Positions 50,448 through 58,943 of a DNA stretch of 64,000 nucleotides are shown one piece after another. A program made the translations under genes and the position numbers. A model generated the notes under the pieces. It saw nothing but the letters and a program-made list of their open reading frames with translations, made no database searches and was not told the DNA's origin. Source of the DNA: Caulobacter hibisci (GTDB lineage Bacteria; Pseudomonadota; Alphaproteobacteria; Caulobacterales; Caulobacteraceae); the NCBI RefSeq assembly GCF_016135805.1, contig NZ_JADWOX010000008.1:62001-126000 (forward strand). Reading direction: 5' to 3'. Every line of letters begins with the position of its first letter. Position 1 is the stretch's first letter.

Positions 50448-51590
50448 ATGCCGATGGCCATCATCGCCGTCACGAAAGAGACCCGCTCGAACGAGACACG
50501 GGTCGCCGCCACGCCCGAGACCGTCAAGAAACTGACCGCCGCCGGCTTCTCGGTGGTGGTCGAGGCCGGGGCCGGAACGGCCGCCTCCTATCTCGACGCC
50601 GACTATGAAGCGGCCGGCGCCAAGCTGGCCAAGTCCGCCAAGGACGCCATCAAGGACGCCGACGTCCTGTTCAAGGTCCGCGCGCCGGAAGCCGCCGAGA
50701 TCGCGGCCCTGAAGAGCGGCGCGATCGTCGCGGCCGCGCTCAATCCCTACCAGGACAAGGACACGCTGAACGCGCTTGCAAAAGCGGGCGCCAGCGCCAT
50801 CGCCATGGAGTTCATCCCGCGCATCACGCGGGCCCAGGTAATGGACATGCTGTCCAGCCAGGCGAACCTCGCCGGCTATCGCTCGGTGATCGAGGGGGCC
50901 GAGGCCTACGGCAAGGCCCTGCCGATGATGATGACCGCCGCCGGCACCGTCGCCGCGGCCAAGGTGTTCGTCATGGGCGTCGGCGTCGCCGGCCTGCAGG
51001 CCATCGCCACGGCCCGCCGCCTGGGCGCCGTGGTCACCGCCACCGACGTCCGCCCCGCCACCAAGGAGCAGGTCGAGAGCCTCGGCGCCAAGTTCCTGGC
51101 CGTCGAGGACGAGGAGTTCAAGAACGCCCAGACCGCCGGCGGCTACGCCAAGGAGATGTCGGCCGAGTACCAAGCCAAGCAGGCCGAGCTGGTCTCCAGC
51201 CACATCGCCAAGCAGGACATCGTCATCACCACCGCCCTGATCCCGGGCCGCGCCGCGCCGAAACTGGTCAGCGCCGCCCAGGTGGCGTCGATGAAGGCCG
51301 GCTCGATCCTGGTCGACCTGGCCATCGAGCAGGGCGGCAACGTCGAAGGCGCCAAGCTGGACGAGACCGTGGTCACCGCCAACGGCGCCAAGATCCTCGG
51401 CCACGCCAACCTGCCCGGCCGCATCGCCGCCGACGCCTCGGCGCTCTATTCGCGCAATCTGTTCGCCCTGTCGGCCCTGTTCCTGACCAAGGAAGGGGCC
51501 TTCGCCCCCGACTTCGAGGACGAGATCCTCAAGGCGGCCGTGGTCACCCACGGCGGCGAGATCGTCCATCCGAACCTGAAGACCGCCTAA
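50448..51590 (+). CDS. pntAA: NAD(P) transhydrogenase subunit alpha part 1
   Basis: 380 residues, soluble NAD(H)-binding domain I: IAVTKETRSNETRVAATPETV at the start, RAQVMDMLSSQANLAGYRSV, and the Rossmann VFVMGVGVAGLQAIATAR. KFLAVEDEEFKNAQTAGGYA and IPGRAAPKL(V) follow. First gene of a three-gene operon for the proton-translocating transhydrogenase, which makes NADPH from NADH. Alternative start two codons in (50454) is possible; GGGGGAGG precedes it. Confidence 0.94.
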   Translation: MPMAIIAVTKETRSNETRVAATPETVKKLTAAGFSVVVEAGAGTAASYLDADYEAAGAKLAKSAKDAIKDADVLFKVRAPEAAEIAALKSGAIVAAALNPYQDKDTLNALAKAGASAIAMEFIPRITRAQVMDMLSSQANLAGYRSVIEGAEAYGKALPMMMTAAGTVAAAKVFVMGVGVAGLQAIATARRLGAVVTATDVRPATKEQVESLGAKFLAVEDEEFKNAQTAGGYAKEMSAEYQAKQAELVSSHIAKQDIVITTALIPGRAAPKLVSAAQVASMKAGSILVDLAIEQGGNVEGAKLDETVVTANGAKILGHANLPGRIAADASALYSRNLFALSALFLTKEGAFAPDFEDEILKAAVVTHGGEIVHPNLKTA

Positions 51591-51613
51591 CCGGCATAGA
51601 AAGGGAGGCTCCC

Positions 51614-51937
51614 ATGGAAGCCGTCGACCCCACCGTGTTCCGCCTGGCGATCTTCGTGCTCGCCATCTTCGTCGGCTACTACGTCGTCTGGAGCGTGACG
51701 CCCGCCCTGCACACCCCGCTGATGGCCGTGACCAACGCCATCTCGTCGGTGATCATCGTCGGCGCGCTGCTGGCCGCCGCCGCGCATGGCGCGTCGGGCG
51801 CGCCTGACGCCGGTTCGGTGTGGATCTCCAAGGGGGCCGGCGCGATCGCCGCGGCCTTCGCGGCGGTCAACATCTTCGGCGGCTTCCTGGTCACCCAGCG
51901 GATGCTGGCCATGTACAAGAAGAAAGAAAAGAAGTGA
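51614..51937 (+). CDS. pntAB: NAD(P) transhydrogenase subunit alpha part 2
   Basis: 107 residues with three hydrophobic helices (about 9-27, 36-59 and 74-95): the membrane part of the split alpha subunit. VWSVTPALHTPLMAVTNAIS is the family signature, and the basic end KKKEKK is cytoplasmic. Lies 23 bp after pntAA. Confidence 0.93.
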   Translation: MEAVDPTVFRLAIFVLAIFVGYYVVWSVTPALHTPLMAVTNAISSVIIVGALLAAAAHGASGAPDAGSVWISKGAGAIAAAFAAVNIFGGFLVTQRMLAMYKKKEKK

Positions 51938-51968
51938 GCGGCGAGAGCCACTTGGGGGAAATGACATC

Positions 51969-53387
51969 ATGAACGCCAATCTCGCAGCCATCCTCTACAT
52001 CGTCTCGGGCGTGCTGTTCATCCTGGCGCTGCGCGGGCTGTCCAGCCCGGTGACCAGCCAGGCCGGCAACCGCAACGGCATGATCGGCATGGCCATCGCC
52101 GTGGCGACCACCCTGGCCACCCTGTGGACGCAAGGCGCGCTCGACATCGTGACCCTGGGCCTGATCCTCGGCGGCGTCGCCGTCGGCGGCGCGGTGGGGG
52201 CGATCATCGCCCGCAAGGTCGCCATGACCTCGATGCCGCAGCTGGTCGCCGCCTTCCACTCGCTGGTCGGCATGGCCGCCTGCCTGGTGGCCGTGGCCGC
52301 CATCTACACCCCGGCCGCCTACGGCATCGTCGGCGAGGACGGGGCCATCCACCTCAACAGCCTGATCGAGCTGTCGCTGGGCCTGGCGATCGGCGCGATC
52401 ACCTTCACCGGCTCGGTCATCGCCTTCGCCAAGCTGAACGGCAACATGGGCGGCGCGCCGATCCTGCTGCCGGCCCGCCACCTGCTGAACATCGTGATCG
52501 CCCTGGCCATCGTCGCCCTGGTGGTGGTGCTGGTGATCAGCGGCGGCCAGGCCAAGTGGGCCTTCTGGGGCATCTTCGCCCTGAGCCTGCTGATCGGCGT
52601 CACCCTGATCATCCCGATCGGCGGCGCCGACATGCCGGTCGTGGTGTCGATGCTTAACAGCTATTCCGGCTGGGCGGCTGCGGCCCTGGGCTTCACGCTG
52701 GAAAACACCACCCTGATCATCACCGGCGCCCTGGTCGGTTCGTCGGGCGCGATCCTGTCCTACATCATGTGCAAGGGCATGAACCGCTCGTTCGTCTCGG
52801 TGATCCTGGGCGGCTTCGGGGCCGACGCCGCGGCCGCCGGTCCCGGCGGCAAGGTCGAGAGCCGTCCGGTCAAGCAAGGCTCGGCCGACGACGCGGCCTT
52901 CATCATGAAGAACGCCAGCAAGGTGATCATCGTCCCGGGCTACGGCATGGCCGTCTCCCAAGCCCAGCACGCCTTGCGCGAAATGGCCGACAAGCTGAAG
53001 GAAGAGGGGGTCGAGGTGAAATACGCCATCCACCCCGTCGCCGGCCGCATGCCGGGCCACATGAACGTTCTCCTCGCTGAGGCCAACGTGCCCTACGACG
53101 AGGTGTTCGAGCTGGAAGACATCAACAGCGAGTTCTCGACGGCGGACGTGGCCTTCGTGATCGGCGCAAACGACGTCACCAACCCGGCCGCCAAGACCGA
53201 CCCGACCAGCGCCATCTTCGGCATGCCGATCCTGGACGTCGAGAAGGCCCGCACCGTTCTCTTCGTCAAGCGCGGCATGGCCTCGGGCTATGCCGGCGTC
53301 GAGAACGAGCTGTTCTTCAAGGACAACACCATGATGCTGTTCGCCGACGCCAAGAAGATGGTCGAGGGCATCGTCAAGGGGCTCTGA
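51969..53387 (+). CDS. pntB: NAD(P) transhydrogenase subunit beta
   Basis: 472 residues. N-terminal membrane domain of about 8-9 helices (to about 265) and C-terminal NADP(H)-binding domain III. The latter contains IIVPGYGMAVSQAQHALREM, YAIHPVAGRMPGHMNVLL and VIGANDVTNPAA. The ATG at 51969 is preceded by GGGGGAAATG. Ends the operon; a clear terminator follows. Confidence 0.95.
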   Translation: MNANLAAILYIVSGVLFILALRGLSSPVTSQAGNRNGMIGMAIAVATTLATLWTQGALDIVTLGLILGGVAVGGAVGAIIARKVAMTSMPQLVAAFHSLVGMAACLVAVAAIYTPAAYGIVGEDGAIHLNSLIELSLGLAIGAITFTGSVIAFAKLNGNMGGAPILLPARHLLNIVIALAIVALVVVLVISGGQAKWAFWGIFALSLLIGVTLIIPIGGADMPVVVSMLNSYSGWAAAALGFTLENTTLIITGALVGSSGAILSYIMCKGMNRSFVSVILGGFGADAAAAGPGGKVESRPVKQGSADDAAFIMKNASKVIIVPGYGMAVSQAQHALREMADKLKEEGVEVKYAIHPVAGRMPGHMNVLLAEANVPYDEVFELEDINSEFSTADVAFVIGANDVTNPAAKTDPTSAIFGMPILDVEKARTVLFVKRGMASGYAGVENELFFKDNTMMLFADAKKMVEGIVKGL

Positions 53388-53411
53388 CCCCCGCCTCACT
53401 CCGGAACGACG

Positions 53412-53441
53412 AAAGGCCCCGACGAAAGCCGGGGCCTTTTT
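53412..53441 (+). terminator. Intrinsic terminator of the pnt operon
   Basis: AAAGGCCCCG / CGGGGCCTTT stem followed by TTCG, 24 bp after the pntB stop. Confidence 0.75.
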
Positions 53442-53509
53442 CGTTCGCCGCTCGTGGAGGCTCCGGCTTTCACCGGGGCCTCCGCGGCGGATCGATCAGC
53501 ATGGGGCGT

Positions 53510-53860
53510 TCAGCGCGCGGCCACGGTGACCGGGGTCAGGCGTTGGGCCGAGGCCAGCGCCTGGCGTTGCTTGCTGGAGAGCTTCTCGTTGATCTCGGTC
53601 TGGACCTCGAGGGTGCAGGCGCGGCGCGACATCAGGTCCAGGCGCTGGCCCCGGGCTTGGGCCTTGCAGAAGCGCTTGGTGGCGTCGTCGGCGCGGCTTT
53701 CGAACTCGGCGGCGTCGGCCGGATTGGCCAGGTTCAGGTCGCCGACCCGCACCGTCACGGCGCGCTCGCCGGCGTGGGCGGCCTGGGTCAGGCCGAGGAC
53801 GGGCACGGCCGCCAGGGTCAGGGTGGCGATCGAGGTCAGGCTGATCATGAACTTGCGCAT
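53510..53860 (-). CDS. UrcA family protein
   Basis: 116 residues. Signal peptide (ISLTSIATLTLAAVPVLGL...AHA) and a domain with two cysteines and VRVGDLNLANPADAAEFESR, the UrcA family pattern (small periplasmic proteins abundant in Caulobacter and relatives, first noted in uranium response). Function unknown. The upstream non-coding gap contains an inverted repeat and two GANTC sites. Confidence 0.82.
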   Translation of the reverse strand: MRKFMISLTSIATLTLAAVPVLGLTQAAHAGERAVTVRVGDLNLANPADAAEFESRADDATKRFCKAQARGQRLDLMSRRACTLEVQTEINEKLSSKQRQALASAQRLTPVTVAAR

Positions 53861-54179
53861 TGGAATTTTCCCTCTGTTCCTTGGCGCGTCCGCCGCGCCT
53901 CCATGAACAAAGGTGTACTGAACGATACTTGAAGAGTCTCGTTAAGTGTCGTTCATGACTCCGTATTCATAGTATTGCTTTGATTTAATATTCTAAAATT
54001 CGCGTAATGTTTGAAATTTTGGCGACAGCTCACGGCAAAGCTCTGATCGCTCCGTGGCGCAGCTGCCGCCTTTCCGCCGGATCCGGCAGGCAAAGAGCCC
54101 ACCGTTCACGATCGCGAAAGGCCGAGCTTCTAGAAACGCCGCCGGTCCTCGCCCCCGACCGCTCCACGAGGTTCCGTTC
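53861..54179. other. Divergent AT-rich gap with inverted repeat and GANTC sites
   Basis: 319 bp. At 53919-53928 and 53946-53955 TGAACGATAC and GTGTCGTTCA pair (one mismatch) across 17 bp. A TTAAG half-site lies in the loop. GANTC sites at 53934-53938 and 53957-53961. 53960-54010 is AT-rich (TTTGATTTAATATTCTAAAATT). Reads as the shared regulatory region of the UrcA and M23 genes. Confidence 0.45.
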
Positions 54180-54968
54180 TTGGCGCCAGACATCCAGGCC
54201 CCGCCCGCCCGACGCTTCGCCCTGCCGCTGACGCTCGGCTTCGCCGTGGCCTTCGCCGGCGTTTCCGTGCCGGCCGCCCGCGCCCTGGCCGACCTGCTGG
54301 CGCCCGCCCCGAGCGCCGCGCCGGCCGCCGTCGTGGTTCCGGAGCCCGCGCCGCCGTCGCCCCCGCCGCCGGAATACGCCTTCGACGCGCCCCTGCCCGG
54401 CCGCGACATCGCCTCGCCCTTCGGCCTGCGCCAGCTGCCGTGGGAAGAAGGCGGCCGCCTGCACGAGGGCGTCGACATCGCCGCCCCCTCCGGCACGGCC
54501 GTCAAGGTCGCCGCCGATGGCGTGGTCATCCGCATCGGAACCGACCCCGGCTATGGCCGCTTCGTCGAGATCCGCCACAAGGACGGCTTCTCCAGTCTCT
54601 ATGCCCACCTCGGCCGCAACCTCGGCATGAAGAAGGGCGTCTTCGTGCGTCGCGGCACGCCGATCGCCCTGGTCGGCGATAGCGGCCGCTCGACGGGCTC
54701 GCACCTGCATTTCGAGATCAGCCGCAAGGGCCGCCCGCTGAACCCGGCCCTGTTCATGGACAAGACCTTCGCCAGCGCCGACGACCTGCCCCTGAAGGCG
54801 GCCGCCCGCGTGCCGCGCAAGGTGCGCCTGGCCCACGTGTCGCGCTGGCCCGAGGGCATGAAGGAAAAGGTCGCCGCCCGCCGCGCCGCGGCCAATGGCG
54901 GCGTCGGCGTCGCCGCGCGCGGCGAGGACGGCCGGGTCCGTGTGCGGATCGCCGTCGCCGACGGCTAG
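54180..54968 (+). CDS. M23 family peptidase/LytM-domain protein
   Basis: 262 residues from the proposed TTG start. A hydrophobic segment (about 13-32) acts as a signal or anchor. A proline-rich linker follows, then a LytM domain with zinc ligands in LHEGVDIAAPSGT (HxxxD) and the HLHF motif in TGSHLHFEIS; YGRFVEIRH matches active M23 enzymes. The C-terminal tail is Ala/Arg-rich. Start choice: TTG at 54180 has GAGG 8 bp upstream; an in-frame GTG at 54054 lacks a Shine-Dalgarno and adds 42 basic residues. Probably cleaves peptidoglycan cross-bridges. Confidence 0.82.
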   Translation: MAPDIQAPPARRFALPLTLGFAVAFAGVSVPAARALADLLAPAPSAAPAAVVVPEPAPPSPPPPEYAFDAPLPGRDIASPFGLRQLPWEEGGRLHEGVDIAAPSGTAVKVAADGVVIRIGTDPGYGRFVEIRHKDGFSSLYAHLGRNLGMKKGVFVRRGTPIALVGDSGRSTGSHLHFEISRKGRPLNPALFMDKTFASADDLPLKAAARVPRKVRLAHVSRWPEGMKEKVAARRAAANGGVGVAARGEDGRVRVRIAVADG

Positions 54969-54972
54969 GGCA

Positions 54973-55329
54973 TCAATCCCGCTCGCCCGCCTCGCCCAAC
55001 AGCAGGTGGCCGAACCAGCTGACGATCCCGATCACGATCGCCCCGAAGATCCCCGCCCAGAAGCCGTGCACCGCCAGGCCCGGCAGCACCATGGCCACCA
55101 GCCCCAGCATGGCGGCGTTCACCACCAGCAGGAACAGGCCCAGGGTCACCAGGGTGATGGGCAGGGTCAGCACGATCACGACCGGACGCACCACGGCGTT
55201 GACGATCCCCAGCAGCACGGCGGCGATCGCCACGCTCTGCCAGCCCGAGGCGCTGACCCCCGGCACGATCCGCGAGGCCAGCCACAGCCCAAGTCCCGCG
55301 AACACGGCGCGCAGCAGAAAGCCCGTCAT
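54973..55329 (-). CDS. Phage-holin-4-like (YvlD) membrane protein
   Basis: 118 residues with four hydrophobic segments and the family stretch LGIVNAVVRPVVIVLTLPIT (about 39-58), then LGLFLLVVNAAML. Members occur in many bacteria outside phages; function unknown. The ATG at 55329 starts the hydrophobic MTGFLLRAVF. Convergent with the M23 gene. Confidence 0.83.
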   Translation of the reverse strand: MTGFLLRAVFAGLGLWLASRIVPGVSASGWQSVAIAAVLLGIVNAVVRPVVIVLTLPITLVTLGLFLLVVNAAMLGLVAMVLPGLAVHGFWAGIFGAIVIGIVSWFGHLLLGEAGERD

Positions 55330-55538
55330 CAGAGATATCCCCGAGGTCCAGCTTGAAGCCTGACCCGCTTGGCGACGCCTCGCAAGGCGGATCAACGTAG
55401 ACTGGCGGAATGTCGACAAGACGACTGTAAGCCTCTCCAATGCGTCCTACTGTTGTTTTACGGCCTTGGCCGCTTTGGAGCCGCCGCCGTGATCGACGCC
55501 CGCCCTGCCCTCGACCTCGCCAGCGCGCGCCTCGACGC

Positions 55539-57674
55539 ATGAGCGACGCGCCTTCGGCCGAGCAGATCCAGGCCTGCGATCGCGAGCCCATCCACATCCC
55601 CGGCGCCATCCAGCCGCACGGCGCCCTGCTGGTGCTCGACCGCGACAGCCTGGTCGTGCGCGCCGCGGCCGGAGACGTGGCCGGCCTGCTGGGCGTGGAA
55701 GCCTGGCTCGACCAGACGGCCGGGGCCCTGATCGGCGACGACCTGGCCGGACAGGTCGCGGCCCTCTCCAGCTCGCGCCCGGCCGGCGGCTTCATCGGGG
55801 TGCTGCGTCGCCAAGGCCGCAACCTCGACCTCAGCGCCACGATCCAGGGCGACCTCGTGCTGCTGGAGATCGAGCCCGGCCTGGACCGGCCGATGGCCGG
55901 CTCGCAGATCCTGGCCCACCTGGAAGCCGCCGCCGCCGCCTTCGAGCGCTGCCCGGGCCTGAAGACGCTCTATGATCGCGCTGCCCTGGAATTTCGCCGC
56001 CTGACCGGCTTCGACCGGGTGATGATCTATCGCTTCGGCGTGGCCGACGAGGCCGGCGAGGTGGTCGGCGAGGACCGCGCCCCGCACCTGAAAAGCTTCC
56101 TCAACCACCGCTTCCCCGGTTCGGACATCCCCCGCCAGGCCCGCGCCCTCTATGTACGCAACCTCGTGCGGGTGATCCCGGACGCCGCCTACCTCCCCGC
56201 GCCGCTCGAACCCGCTCTGGAGCCCGCGCTCGACATGAGCGACCTGGCCCTGCGCAGCGTCTCGCCGGTGCACCTGCAGTACCTGCGCAACATGGGCGTG
56301 GGCGCCTCGGCCTCGGTGTCGATCGTCAAGGACGGCCGGCTGTGGGGACTGGTGGCCTGCCACCACGACGGCTCCCGCCTGCTGCCCTACGAGATCCGCG
56401 CCGCCTGCCGCGCCCTGGCCGGCGGACTGGCCCGCCAGATCAAGGCCAAGGAAGAGGCCGAGGCCTGGCGCGAGAAGCTGCGCCTGCGGGCCCTGGGCGA
56501 CGACCTGTCCGCCGTGCTGGCCCAGTCCGACATCGGCGACCTGGCGCTGGAGGAGCACCTGGCCGACCTGGTCGCCCTGGGCGAGGCCGACGGCGTGGCC
56601 CTGTTCCGCGACGAGCGCATCGAGACCGCCGGCAAGACCCCGCCGCACACAGCTCTCTTCATGCTGCGCGACTGGCTGCTGGAGGCCGATACGGGCGGCG
56701 TGGTCGCCACCGACCAGAGCGCCAACGTCTTCCCCGGGGCCGGCGCCTTCAAGAGCTGGGCCTCGGGCCTGATGGGGGTGGTGATCGAGCGCTCGCCGCT
56801 GCTGGCGGTGTTGTGGACCCGGGCCGAGGAGGTCGAGGTCGTGCGCTGGGCCGGCGATCCCTACCGCACCGCCAAGGCGGCCGGCGGCGACGGCGCCCTG
56901 ACGCCCCGCGCCTCGTTCGACGCCTGGAGCGAGACCGTCCGCGGCCGCTCGCGCCCCTGGACCCCGTCCCAGAGCGACGCCGCCGCGCGCCTGCGCCAGG
57001 ACCTGCTGGACCTGCGCCGCGCCCGCCGCACGGCCGAGCTCAACAGCCAGCTGCGCGCCACGCTCGACGACAAGGACGACCTGCTGCGGCAGAAGGATTT
57101 TCTGCTGCGCGAGGTGAACCACCGGGTGCAGAACAGCCTGGCCCTGGCCGCTGGCTTCCTGACCATCCAGATGAAGGCCATCGAGGACCCTGCCGCCCGC
57201 GCCCCGCTCGAGGAGGCCAGCCGCCGGCTCACCGCCGTGGGCCTGGTCCACCGCCGGCTCTATCGCGGCGACCAGCTGGAGACGGTGTCGCTCGACCGCT
57301 ATCTCGTCGAGCTGGCCGAGGAGCTCGTGGAGTCCCTGGGCCAGGACTGGGCCCGCATGCTCCGCGTCGACGCCGCCCCGGCCACGGTCTCGACCGACAA
57401 GGCCGTGACCATCGGCCTGGTGGTCACCGAGCTGGTGATCAATGCGGTGAAGTACGCCTATGGCGGCCGGCCCGGCCGCATCGACATCGGCCTGGTCGAA
57501 CAGGGCGGCCGCGTGCGCCTCTCGGTCGCCGACCAGGGCGGCGGCAAGCAGGGCCCCCGCGTCGGCTTCGGCAGCAAGATGATGGACGCCATGGTCCGCC
57601 AGCTGGCCGGAACCCTGACCTACAACGACAACAGCCCCGGCGTGCGGGCCGAACTCAACGCGCCGGCGGGCTGA
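55539..57674 (+). CDS. Bacteriophytochrome histidine kinase
   Basis: 711 residues. PAS-GAF-PHY sensory module. Biliverdin-binding Cys13 lies in the CDREPIHIPGAIQPHG motif. The GAF motif reads RFPGSDIPRQARALY (PASDIP is usual), and SVSPVHLQYLRNMGVGAS carries the conserved His (about 245). The output is a HisKA_2/HWE-type kinase: H528 in LREVNHRVQNSLAL, then ATPase motifs VVTELVINAVKYAY and GFGSKMMDAM. It senses red/far-red light through biliverdin. No response regulator or heme oxygenase gene is adjacent. The ATG at 55539 places Cys13 correctly. Downstream lies rpoH behind a 209-bp gap with a phased palindrome. Confidence 0.93.
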   Translation: MSDAPSAEQIQACDREPIHIPGAIQPHGALLVLDRDSLVVRAAAGDVAGLLGVEAWLDQTAGALIGDDLAGQVAALSSSRPAGGFIGVLRRQGRNLDLSATIQGDLVLLEIEPGLDRPMAGSQILAHLEAAAAAFERCPGLKTLYDRAALEFRRLTGFDRVMIYRFGVADEAGEVVGEDRAPHLKSFLNHRFPGSDIPRQARALYVRNLVRVIPDAAYLPAPLEPALEPALDMSDLALRSVSPVHLQYLRNMGVGASASVSIVKDGRLWGLVACHHDGSRLLPYEIRAACRALAGGLARQIKAKEEAEAWREKLRLRALGDDLSAVLAQSDIGDLALEEHLADLVALGEADGVALFRDERIETAGKTPPHTALFMLRDWLLEADTGGVVATDQSANVFPGAGAFKSWASGLMGVVIERSPLLAVLWTRAEEVEVVRWAGDPYRTAKAAGGDGALTPRASFDAWSETVRGRSRPWTPSQSDAAARLRQDLLDLRRARRTAELNSQLRATLDDKDDLLRQKDFLLREVNHRVQNSLALAAGFLTIQMKAIEDPAARAPLEEASRRLTAVGLVHRRLYRGDQLETVSLDRYLVELAEELVESLGQDWARMLRVDAAPATVSTDKAVTIGLVVTELVINAVKYAYGGRPGRIDIGLVEQGGRVRLSVADQGGGKQGPRVGFGSKMMDAMVRQLAGTLTYNDNSPGVRAELNAPAG

Positions 57675-57690
57675 TCCAGCCTCCCCGAAC

Positions 57691-57730
57691 TTGAGAACGA
57701 TCGTTCACGATTTTGAGAATGATCGTTCAA
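57691..57730 (+). promoter_or_regulatory. Two phased copies of a 17-bp palindrome before rpoH
   Basis: TTGAGAACGATCGTTCA (57691-57707) and TTGAGAATGATCGTTCA (57714-57730) repeat with a 23-bp period. The core GAACGATCGTTC is a perfect palindrome. Size and layout suit a dimeric repressor binding twice. No regulator gene with an obvious link is in the window. Confidence 0.55.
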
Positions 57731-57883
57731 TCGGCCTTGGAAATGTCCAATACCTGAGCCAGGGTGTCGGGCATTACAAATGCGTTATCGCCCTTACCTT
57801 CACCGCAACCCGTACCTATCTCACCCATTCGAAAGTGGGCCGCGGGAGCCACGTTGGCTTCGGGCCCAGGGGATATTGAACTC

Positions 57884-58771
57884 ATGGCTGTGAATTCCTT
57901 GTCGGTGATGTCGCCGGACGGCGGCCTGTCGCGCTACCTCACCGAAATCCGCAAGTTCCCGATGCTGGCCAAGGACGAGGAGTTCATGCTCGCCCAGCGC
58001 TGGAAAGAGCATCAGGACAGCGACGCCGCGCACAAGATGGTCACCAGCCACCTGCGTCTCGTGGCCAAGATCGCCATGGGCTATCGCGGCTACGGCCTGC
58101 CGATCGGCGAGGTGATCTCCGAGGGCAATGTCGGCCTGATGCAGGCGGTCAAGAAGTTCGAGCCCGAGAAGGGCTTCCGCCTGGCCACCTACGCCATGTG
58201 GTGGATTCGCGCCTCGATCCAGGAATACATCCTGCGCTCGTGGTCGCTGGTGAAGATGGGCACGACCGCCGCGCAGAAGAAGCTGTTCTTCAACCTGCGC
58301 AAGGCCAAGAGCCAGATCGCCGCCTTCCAGGACGGCGACCTGCGCCCCGACCAGGTCAGCTACATCGCCACCAAGCTGGGCGTGCTGGACAGCGAAGTGA
58401 TCTCGATGAACCGCCGCCTGGGCGGTCCGGACGCCTCGCTGAACGCGCCCCTGCGCGCCGACGGCGAAAGCGAGTGGCAGGACTGGCTGGCCGACGACGA
58501 CCAGGTGTCGCAAGAGACCGTGGTCGCCGAGAACCAGGAAAAGTCCATGCGCATGAGCCTCCTGGAGGAGGCCATGGTCGAGTTGACCGACCGCGAGCGC
58601 CACATCCTGACCGAGCGCCGTCTGAAGGACGACCCGACCACCCTGGAAGACCTCGCCGCCCAGTACGGCGTCAGCCGCGAGCGGGTCCGCCAGATCGAGG
58701 TCCGGGCCTTCGAGAAGCTGCAGAAGTCCATGCGCGAGGCGGCCGTCGCCAAGAACATGGTCGAGGCCTGA
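57884..58771 (+). CDS. rpoH: RNA polymerase sigma-32 factor
   Basis: 295 residues. Heat-shock sigma factor: region 2 begins SHLRLVAKIAMGYRGYGLP and includes FRLATYAMWWIRASIQEYIL. The RpoH box is QKKLFFNLRKAKSQI. Region 4 has HTH GVSRERVRQIEVRAFEKLQ. The ATG at 57884 (MAVNSLSVMSPDGG) is family-like; the longer ORF start at 57764 is not. A strong terminator follows. Confidence 0.96.
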   Translation: MAVNSLSVMSPDGGLSRYLTEIRKFPMLAKDEEFMLAQRWKEHQDSDAAHKMVTSHLRLVAKIAMGYRGYGLPIGEVISEGNVGLMQAVKKFEPEKGFRLATYAMWWIRASIQEYILRSWSLVKMGTTAAQKKLFFNLRKAKSQIAAFQDGDLRPDQVSYIATKLGVLDSEVISMNRRLGGPDASLNAPLRADGESEWQDWLADDDQVSQETVVAENQEKSMRMSLLEEAMVELTDRERHILTERRLKDDPTTLEDLAAQYGVSRERVRQIEVRAFEKLQKSMREAAVAKNMVEA

Positions 58772-58795
58772 AGCTTCCCGATCTGCTATGAGAAC

Positions 58796-58826
58796 GGCCG
58801 TCGCGACCCTGTCGCGGCGGCCTTTT
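58796..58826 (+). terminator. Intrinsic terminator of rpoH
   Basis: GGCCGTCGCGAC / GTCGCGGCGGCC stem (one T-G pair) with a CCT loop, followed by TTTT, 24 bp after the stop. Confidence 0.8.
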
Positions 58827-58943
58827 CGTATCGCCGACGTCGCGAGACCGTCATAAACGGCCTTTTCCTCGCCGCCGACGCGCTCTAAGAGCCTCGCCTT
58901 CGATTTTTTCGGCGCTTTCACAGCGCAAATTCAAAGACTTCCC

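Noticed and set aside
57691-57879. A 62-codon ORF before rpoH
   Set aside because: Starts inside the phased palindromes, has no ribosome site and no similarity to anything recognisable.
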